Of a stretch of DNA of 64,000 nt, positions 56,924 to 64,000 are shown piece after piece. The DNA comes from Cydia pomonella (taxonomy: Eukaryota; Arthropoda; Insecta; Lepidoptera; Tortricidae). The position numbers were made by a program, and so were the translations under genes. Each line of letters opens with the position of its first letter. Within the stretch, counting starts at the first letter, position 1. Below the pieces are notes generated by a model. That model made no database searches. It was not told the origin of the DNA and saw only the letters and a list, made by a program, of their open reading frames with translations. The stretch spans positions 13,254,550 to 13,318,549 of the forward strand of contig NC_084707.1 in NCBI RefSeq assembly GCF_033807575.1, read 5' to 3'.

Positions 56924-57092
56924 TTTTTATTACGAAAAGGTAAGCATTTGACCACAATCTCACCTGATGGAAAGTGCCGATGCAGTCTAGGATGGAACAT
57001 GCTTACCTAAAAGATGTCTATTCACTCTCGATTTAAAAAGGTCCAAGTTATAGTGGACTGGGAATAGATTTGCAGGAAGTGAATTCTACTCC
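56924..57092 (-). mobile_element. CR1-like LINE 3' end (short copy)
   Basis: Poly-T then GGTAAGCATTTGACCACAAT, CTCACCTGATGGAAAGTGCC, GATGGAACATGCTTACCTAA and ATTCACTCTCGATTT. Collinear with 22862-22990 but more diverged. 5'-truncated. It follows directly after the AGGGTTCCGTA-family repeat. Confidence 0.6.
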
Positions 57093-57094
57093 TT

Positions 57095-57695
57095 AGCCTT
57101 ACTACTTTAGCTTATACTATTGAAAATATCACAGTACCATTTATTATCTATTTTTTAGTAGGTACGTTTAAATCACAAACCACTATCAAAATACCTAAAA
57201 TACGTATTTTAGAAAAATACTAACTTAATTTGCATTCTGGTTTAAAGTTTGGAGATGTAAATGTATTCAGATTTATGATAATATTATACTACTTTTATAC
57301 AACGAAACGCATCAATTTTTTTTTAATCTCTCAAATATTTTAAGCAACATGAAATAAACCTTATCATTGTTGAAAGAAGTGTTACAAATAGTCAATAAAT
57401 AATAAATATTATATTATTTAATACGGAAAAATCCCGTACTTATTTTACTAATATAGTATGAATATAATACCTACGCATAGGTGCTTAAAGTTTTTCTTTC
57501 TAGATTCATGTTTTCTGTACAGGATTTCTCCACATACCCGTTTCATTTCGTGATTCTATTTTTACCATCGTAATCTAGAGATACGATTTATAAGACATTC
57601 GTTTCAATCCAAAACGCTCCAGTTTGTTCTGGGCCCAAGTGCCTAACAAAATCGACGATCTCCTTCTTAAATGCTCCGAACTCATATAATAATTA
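57095..57695. other. Unassigned AT-rich stretch
   Basis: Nothing recognised. Confidence 0.3.
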
Positions 57696-57699
57696 AAAA

Positions 57700-57829
57700 T
57701 TAGAAAAAATCAAACGTAGGGCATAGCTGTGGTTGATATACAACAAATTGTGTAAAAATATTTTCAGTGATCTTAATATCCACAGAGGAAAATGAGGACT
57801 ACGTTTGTATGAAAAGGCGATTTCGCGCG
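57700..57829. repeat. Single arm of the 14.9 kb MITE family
   Basis: AAATCAAACGTAGGGCATAG, TGTGGTTGATATAC, AGAGGAAAATGAGGACTACG and TTTGTATGAAAAGGCG match the right arm of 14905-15175. No left arm nearby. Confidence 0.6.
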
Positions 57830-58024
57830 TGTAAGAATAATAAGTTAAAATGGATGTCCGAGTAAATAAAAGCAAACCCTGCTGCTATATAAACAAGTAA
57901 TTGAAACAGAATTAATAGTCGATATTACCTTAAATTCTCAATACTGCTTAACAACACAAAGTTATTTATTTACCTTGATTCAGAATTATTTGAAACTGCT
58001 AAAACTATCACTAGATGCTATTTG

Positions 58025-58466
58025 GATTACTAGTATGATAAATTAAATAACGAACAAATATAATTGAAAATAAAACCTTTTTATTATAGTTAATAAACCA
58101 ATTTATTAACCTTATCATCAACAACTAATAAATACAATCACTAATACTTTATAATTCACCAATATATGACTGAATTAATTATTTAATAATTAATTCAGCA
58201 TTAAGGTACATAAACATTAAAATAATTATCAACATAGTATTTACTTAACTTTCAATATTCCTGTGGCGACGATTAACTCAGTGCTGCAGCGCAACGAAGA
58301 ATCACAATGAGAATGATCAAAATGAAATGGGTCGGGCCCTTTTATATCCACTGCTAACCAGCCACTCACAACTGGTTAATCATGCCATCTGTCGTTCGAG
58401 AAGTGACGTCACAAACGTATTTTCTCATCCAGTTATCGAATAATGCAGAATAAAATAATCACAACA
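58025..58466 (-). mobile_element. Candidate solo LTR
   Basis: On the minus strand, a TATA box (GATATAAAAGGG, about 58339-58350) is followed by TTTCATTTTGATCATTCTCA. AT-rich sequence with AATAAA signals near 58090 comes next, an LTR-like layout of promoter then polyadenylation region. TGTTGTGATTATTTTATTC at the upstream end could be the LTR start. No target duplication, internal region or pol gene was found. An ordinary host promoter is an alternative. Confidence 0.3.
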
Positions 58467-59218
58467 TCTTTTCAATAAACTCCGTCATACATAATTACTA
58501 ATAAGTAATATTAATACATAATATAATCGCTTTAAAATAGTTTACGAATCTTATTAGTAGGTTAACTACCGTCTCAAAGTTACCACTATCCATGTTTCTC
58601 TAATCAACCGTGGTTTCGTATCGTACCCACATAAATCACAAATTGTGTAAACTTCGCGTGATGTTGAGTTAAGTGTTTAAATAATGAATATTTATCAACA
58701 TTGGACGTCAGAGAAACAGGTCAGTTTCATACATAATACAATTTATAAACAATAATCTAACACGCGCGTCTTCCACTTTCGTCTTAACCTTTGTGTTAAA
58801 ATAAAATAATTTGCTAGACCTCGTCAGCTGTCAACTAGGTAGCTGAAAAGATAAGTGAGTGGAAAGATATTAGTATGACACCATGAATGTGTAAATAATT
58901 AATCCTTCGTTTCGTCCACAAAGAGGCCGCATTGCATTTAACGTTACAAATGGGCCGGATTCCTTAACAATGTGTCCGCGTGACTAAAGCGATAGATTTT
59001 AATTAGACACAAGTCGGCGGTCACCTATTCTCATTATTATTTATAACAAAACAACAAGTAGACTCCGAGGTCCTCAGCCAAAAATGCAGCTTTTAATTTT
59101 TAGAAATAGATTTAAAAAAAATATCCTCAAATTCCCATTTTTTTATGAATCAATTTTGTGACAGAACATACTATCACAAAACTGTGAAAAATAATTCGAC
59201 ATTATTTTACAAATTTTA
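58467..59218. other. Unassigned AT-rich stretch
   Basis: Nothing recognised. Confidence 0.3.
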
Positions 59219-59219
59219 C

Positions 59220-59631
59220 ACACGGCACACCCCAGGGATTAATTTTAAGTCCATTGCTTTTTATTTTGTATACTGCCGATTTAACCAAAAATCCTAAAGA
59301 CGGCGGTGTACATTATATGCGGACGATACCCAAATCTATCGCTCCTTTTCGCCAAGCAACCTTGAGAATTCTGTGAATAAAATTAATGAAGATTTGGAAG
59401 TAGTGGCGGATTGGTCGCGAAATAACAATCTCGTTTTAAACCCAACCAAATAGCAGTTTCTAGTAATGGGGAACAAATGGCAATGTTTAAAAATTAAGGA
59501 ACAATTATGTCCAAAGATTGCAATCGGAGCCGAAACAATACCCCAAGTAGAAAAAGCACAGAATTTGGGCATAATAATGGATGAACAGCTTAGATACATA
59601 GAGCACGTTAAATGCTTTCTATCGGCTTCAA
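59220..59631 (+). pseudogene. LINE reverse transcriptase fragment
   Basis: Plus frames read TPQGLILSPLLFILYTADLT (motif B), a frameshift near 59315, then YADDTQIYRSFSPSNLENSV (motif C with both aspartates). NKINEDLEVVADWSRNNNL, LNPTK, TAG at 59451 and AQNLGIIMDEQLRYIEHVK follow. This is the palm-to-thumb part of a LINE-type reverse transcriptase. It lacks both ends; the right end is cut by the MITE at 59632. The 165-residue minus frame is its shadow. Confidence 0.8.
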
Positions 59632-59757
59632 GTACGGTCACGTCTGAAAATATCCAAAAATATGTATACACTACCTTAATATATGGGCAATAAAGTCGTA
59701 TATAGGTACATAGTTTTGGCACTTTTTTCGTATCAATATTTTCAGACGTGACTGTAC
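59632..59757. mobile_element. 126 bp MITE (family shared with 50.1 kb)
   Basis: GTACGGTCACGTCTGAAAAT at the left and ATTTTCAGACGTGACTGTAC at the right. The centre TATGTATACACTACCTTAAT and TATGGGCAATAAAGTCGTAT matches 50097-50233. It adjoins the LINE fragment and probably inserted into it. Confidence 0.8.
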
Positions 59758-59776
59758 TATATAGGATTCGTAACCG

Positions 59777-59893
59777 GTGTGAAGTTAGCGGCCAAAAGTT
59801 GGCGGCCAAATGTTGGCGCCAGTCGGCCGCCAACGTTTAGCGGCCAAATGTTGGCGCAAATCGGCCGCCAACATTTGGCCGCCAACTTCACAC
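59777..59893. mobile_element. 117 bp palindromic element with TTGGCGGCC repeats
   Basis: GTGTGAAGTTAGCGGCCAAA is inverted as TTTGGCCGCCAACTTCACAC. The inside is made of repeated GTTGGCGGCC / GGCCGCCAAC units on both strands (at least six). Non-coding. Confidence 0.7.
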
Positions 59894-60049
59894 TAAAATT
59901 AACCTACCAAATTAAGAAGTCCGTATGAAATCTCACCATACATAACACAATTGGTGGAACGTTAGGGCAGTGTCTCGTGGTATAAGGGTATTTTGTCTAA
60001 ACTGCCCTGCAGAATTGCAGCCGATTATTACAGATTTCATTTTTTCTAC

Positions 60050-60355
60050 AAAACGTAAAACCTTTTAGAAATATTTCGGTTAGTGCTATATAGTACACAC
60101 TAAAAGAGATACAACTCTACTAAAACCTGTTTTGGATAGTCTATTAGATGCTTAATGAAACATATATAGTGCAACCCCAATCATCGATCCAGAAGTTAGG
60201 TGATAAAAAATAAAATATTTAATTATTCACCACAAACCTTTTAGAAATAATTCGGCTGCTGCTATAACGTCCAAACTAAACGGGGTACAGCTCTACTAAA
60301 AGCTGCTTGAAATACCCTATAAGATGCTCTATGACTCATATATAGTATGACTCTA
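60050..60355. repeat. Two-copy diverged tandem repeat beside the satellite
   Basis: AAACCTTTTAGAAATATTTC (60057) and AAACCTTTTAGAAATAATTC (60234) start two units about 178 bp apart. They share CTCTACTAAAA, TAAGATGCT / TTAGATGCT and CATATATAGT. Sequence differs from the 171 bp satellite that follows. Confidence 0.6.
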
Positions 60356-63049
60356 CGGCATATGAATGATGCAAGGGCAATAAATTTTAAACTTAGGCTT
60401 TCTATGAACATTTGCATTCATTGAAGAATTTTTGCACCTTAGACGGCAGGCGAGTAAACCACACCCACTGTATCGTACAGAACATAATACTATCTATTAA
60501 ATAACACTATCTCTAGAGTGATACTCGGCGACATAATAATGGTGCACGGGCATCAAATAAGAATTTGATACTATCTATGAACATTTGCGTTCATCGAAGT
60601 TTTTCGGCAACTTAGACGGCAGGCGAGTAAACCACACCCACTATACCATACTGAACATAATACTATCTATCAAATAACACTATCTCTAGAGTGATACTCG
60701 GCGACATATCAATGGTGCACCGGCATCAAATATGAATCTTATGCTTTCTATGAACATTTGCATTTATTGAAGTTTTTCGGCATCTTAGACGGCAGGCGAG
60801 TAAACAACGCCCACTGCATCGTACAGAGCATTATACTATCTATCAAATAACATTATTTCTAGAGTGATACTCGGCGGCATATTAATGATGCAAGTGCACA
60901 AATAAAAAACTTAGGCTTTCTATAAACATTTCTATTCATTCAAGTTTTTCGGCATCTTAGACGGCAGGCGAGTAAACGACACCAACTGCATCGTACAGAG
61001 CATTATATTTTCTATCAAATAACTTTATCTCTAGGGTGATACTCGGCGGCATATTAATGGTGCACGGGCATAAAAAAGAAACTTAGGCTTTCTATGAACA
61101 TTTCCATTAATTGAAGTTTTTCGGCATCTTAGACGGCAGGCGAGTAAACTACACTCTCTGAATCGTACAGAGCATTATATTATCTATCAAATAACATTAT
61201 CTCACTCCCCCAGAAGTCACTCCCCCATCCTCTATGACTACATAATCAACGACACAAAAATTAAAAAGAGTGACAGAAGTTAAGGATTAAGTGAAATTCA
61301 AATCTGATATGAGGCTTCGGGACCATATCGCAGTTATTGGTAAAAATTGATATTGGTAAGACTTGGGCTTTCTATGAACATTTGCATTCACTGAATAATT
61401 TTTGCATCTTAGACGGCAGGCGAGTAAACCACACCCACTGTATCGTACAGAACATTATACTACCTATCAAGTAACACTATATCTAGAGTGATACTCGGTG
61501 ACATATTAATGGTGCATGGGCATCAAAGAGACTTTGGCTTTCTATGAACATTTGCATTCTTTGAAGAATTTTTGCATCTTAGACGGCAGGCGAGAAAATC
61601 ACACGCACTGCATCGTACAGAGCGTTATATAATCAATCAAATAACAGTATTTCTAGAGTGATACTCGGTGGCATATTAATGGTGCACGGGCATAAAAAAG
61701 ATACTTAGGCTTTCTATGAACATTTCCATTCATTGAAGTTTTTCGGCATCTTAGACGGCAGGCGAGTAAACAACACCCACTCTATCGTACAGAACATTAT
61801 ACTATGTATCAAATAACACTGTATCTAGAGTGATACTCGGCGGCATATTCATGATGCACGGGCATCAAAGAGACTTAGGCTTTCTATGAACATTTGCATT
61901 CATTGAAGAAAATTTGCATCTTAGACGGCAGGCGAGTAAACCGCACCCACTGCATCGTACAGAGCATTAAATTATCGATCAAATAATTTTATTTCTAGAG
62001 TGATACTCGGCGGCATATTCATGATGCACGGGCATCAAAGAGACTTTGGCTTTCTATGAACATTTGCATTCATTGAAGTTTTTCTGCATCTTAGACGGCA
62101 AGCGAGTAAACTACACCCACTCTATCGTACAGAACATTATACTATGTATCAAATAACACTATATCTAGAGTGATACTCGGCGGCATATTAATGGTGCACG
62201 GGCATCAAAAAAGAAACTTTAGCTTTCAATTAACATTTGCATTCATTGAAGTTTTTCGGCATCTTAGACGGCAGGCGAGTAAACTACACCCACTGAATCG
62301 TACAGAGCATTATATTTTCTTTCAAATAACAATATTTCTAGAGTGATACTCGGCGGCATATTAAACACTACAAAACTAATACTAATACTATTATTATTAT
62401 TACGGGCATCAAACGAGACTTTGGCTTTCTATGAACATTTGCATTCATTGAAGTTTTTCTGCATCTTAGACGGCAAGCGAGTAAACTACACCCACTCTAT
62501 CGTACAGAACATTATACTATGTATCAAATAACACTATATCTAGAGTGATACTCGGCAGCATATTAATGGTGCACGGGCATCAAAAAAGAAACTTTAGCTT
62601 TCAATTAACATTTGCATTCATTGAAGGTTTTCGGCATCTTAAACGGCAGGCGAGTAAACTACACCCAATGCATCGTACAGAACGTTATATTATCAATCAA
62701 ATAACAGTTCTTCTAGAGTGATACTCGGCGGCATATTAATGGTGCACGGGCATCAAAAGAGACTTTGGCTTTTAATGAACATTTGCATTCATTGAAGTTT
62801 TTCTGCATCTTAGACGGCAAGCGAGTAAACTACACCCACTCTATCGTACAGAACATTATACTATGTATCAAATAAAACTATATCTAGAGTGATACTCGGC
62901 GGCATATTAATGGTGCACGGGCATCAAAGAGACTTTGGCTTTCTATGAACATTTGCATTCATTGATGAATTTTTGCATCTTAGACGGCAGGCGAGTAAAC
63001 TACACCCACTGCATCGTACAGAGCAATATATCATCAATCAAATAACAGT
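60356..63049. repeat. Satellite array, ~171 bp monomer, 15 copies
   Basis: AGACGGCAGGCGAG (or AAGCGAG) recurs at 60441, 60614, 60787, 60959, 61131, 61411, 61581, 61753, 61923, 62093, 62266, 62468, 62641, 62812 and 62982. Spacing is 170-173 bp except for two interruptions. Each unit also has CTAGAGTGATACTCGGCG, ATTAATGGTGCACGGGCATC and CTTTCTATGAACATTTGCAT. Extra sequence of about 107 bp sits at 61204-61340 and about 30 bp (with TTATTATTATTA) at 62363-62402. The array is cut at 63050 by the BEL/Pao LTR. Confidence 0.95.
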
Positions 63050-63290
63050 TGTCCAGGATTGGGGCTGATGAGGGAGCAGCAACAAAACAACCCTGAACAC
63101 AGTAAAAGTTGTATATTAATAAAATGTAAAATAAAGGCGCTTGATGCGCGGACGCGACATATTGCCATGCGCGTCGTTGGTGGAGTGGGAGGCGGCCGCG
63201 GCCGCGCCGCTCCGGCGCCGCTGCCCGCCGCGCCCCGCGCCCCGCAGCCCGAAATCGTCATCCGGTCTTCACGCAGTGCTGGCGTGAACA
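63050..63290 (-). mobile_element. 3' LTR of the BEL/Pao element (inferred limits)
   Basis: On the minus strand the LTR would start TGTTCACGCC at 63290, just after a purine-rich AAGGCGGGGA tract, and end CCTGGACA at 63050. That gives TG...CA ends and 241 bp. It holds a very GC-rich block (63180-63250) and a TTTATTTTAC-rich region. The start overlaps the last codons of pol. The far-side copy and target duplication lie outside the window. Confidence 0.5.
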
Positions 63291-64000
63291 GGGTCCCCGC
63301 CTTGGAAGCCCTGGCTTGCAAGAGAACCATCCACTTCGGTGTCTCGGACTGGCAGGAGGCAGACTCGGTTTACTGCCCTCTTCACCATGCCTTTGGCAGT
63401 TTTAAAGTCAGCCACTCTGGTGATGCCATCCCGGCCTTTATATAGTTGGTGCACTCGTCCTAAGCGCCACCGCATCGGTGGAACGTTGTCATCCTTTATC
63501 ACGACGAGGTCACCCTCCTTCAGCTCGTTCCGCTTCTCCCTCCATTTGGTCCGCTGCTGTAGCTCGCTCAGATACTCATCGTGAAAGCGGGTCCAAAAGT
63601 GTTGTCTCATCTGTTCTATTTTCTGATATCTGTTCGGACAATTTGTAGTAACAGGTGGCTCTGGTAAGGTGGTGAGTGGACGCCCTATCAGGAAGTGCCC
63701 TGGAGTCAGAGGAGACAGATCAGAGGGATCTGACGTCAGAGGGGTCAACGGCCGAGAGTTCAGGATACTTTCGATTTGAGTGAATAGCGTCGTTAGCCCT
63801 TCGAACGTCAGACTAGAATTACCAATTACACGTTTTAAAAGTGACTTTGCCGATTTTATGCCTGCTTCAAAAATACCTCCAAAGTGAGGCGAATATGCCG
63901 GACTAAAATGAAATTTGATGCCCTTATCATGGGCGGCCTCAGTCATGGCCTTTTGGCTTGCTCGCAACATTTTACCCAACTCATTACATGCTCCCACGAA
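63269..64000 (-). CDS. BEL/Pao pol: integrase C-terminal region (partial, open to window edge)
   Basis: The minus frame is open from 64000 to the stop at 63269. It starts FVGACNELGKML, the part right after the second catalytic Asp of the integrase (outside the window). KFHFSPAYSPHFGGIFEAGI gives the catalytic Glu (codon at about 63866-63868). LTTLFTQIESILNSRPLTPL, LSPLTPGHFLIGRPLTTLPE and FWTRFHDEYLSELQQRTKW follow, then GDLVVIKDDNVPPMRWRLGR, the C-terminal DNA-binding-like module of BEL/Pao pol. Integrase joins element cDNA into the genome. No frameshift or stop in about 243 codons, so this copy may be young. The left end inserted into the 171 bp satellite. Confidence 0.9.
   Translation of the reverse strand, partial: FVGACNELGKMLRASQKAMTEAAHDKGIKFHFSPAYSPHFGGIFEAGIKSAKSLLKRVIGNSSLTFEGLTTLFTQIESILNSRPLTPLTSDPSDLSPLTPGHFLIGRPLTTLPEPPVTTNCPNRYQKIEQMRQHFWTRFHDEYLSELQQRTKWREKRNELKEGDLVVIKDDNVPPMRWRLGRVHQLYKGRDGITRVADFKTAKGMVKRAVNRVCLLPVRDTEVDGSLASQGFQGGDPVHASTA

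Noticed and set aside
60356..63049. 171 bp period as a centromeric satellite
   Set aside because: The length equals that of primate alpha satellite only by coincidence. The repeats here suggest a lepidopteran, whose chromosomes are holocentric, and no centromere motif is visible.
63059..63584. Plus-strand frames of 128 and 81 residues
   Set aside because: Antisense to the BEL/Pao LTR and pol; Gly/Ala/Pro-rich part is the GC-rich LTR block.

Overview
The window looks like intergenic, transposon-filled DNA from a moth or butterfly (Lepidoptera). The sequence is AT-rich and has no recognisable complete host gene. It carries interspersed repeats I know from lepidopteran genomes: a tRNA-derived SINE at 8.94 kb, CR1-like LINE 3' ends with a CCTGATGGTAAG core, repeats with AGGGTTCCGTA plus TCCG/TCTG runs, and many small inverted-repeat (MITE-like) elements. 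The taxon is an inference from these repeats; I ran no database search.

Layout. 1-2841 is a satellite array of about 108 bp units with a 13-unit higher-order repeat of 1403 bp. A short second tandem repeat follows (2880-3240). 3.6-14 kb holds LINE remnants (one split by a nested inverted-repeat element), a SINE, MITE-like elements and decayed C-termini of an endonuclease-type LINE. 15199-16008 and 28470-29279 are two near-identical 810 bp terminal-inverted-repeat elements in opposite orientation, each flanked by TAA. 21.2-26.1 kb is a retrotransposon block: a CR1-like LINE on the minus strand with an almost intact reverse transcriptase, a possible processed pseudogene, and the 3' part of a second LINE on the plus strand. 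30158-31579 is a non-autonomous hAT-like element with a perfect 8 bp target duplication. 32.16-33.2 kb is a repeat holding a nested 259 bp insertion with a 9 bp target duplication. 34-60 kb is a scatter of SINE and LINE ends, a mariner pseudogene (about 43.5-44.1 kb), a second copy of the endonuclease-type LINE C-terminus (48 kb) and many palindromic elements. 60.36-63.05 kb is a second satellite of about 171 bp units (15 copies). It is interrupted by a BEL/Pao LTR retrotransposon on the minus strand that runs off the right edge.

Functionally, almost everything recognisable is mobile-element sequence, most of it broken. The most intact coding regions are the BEL/Pao integrase C-terminal part, the CR1-like reverse transcriptase (one in-frame stop plus small indels) and the LINE C-terminal domain at 48 kb. 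Host-gene candidates are weak: a possible first coding exon at 20732-20823, a peptide resembling a sialyltransferase motif near 5.57 kb, and the possible processed pseudogene at 24.44-24.80 kb. Nested insertions allow relative dating in several places. The inverted 810 bp pair and the sequence-identical satellite blocks are the best signs of recent activity.
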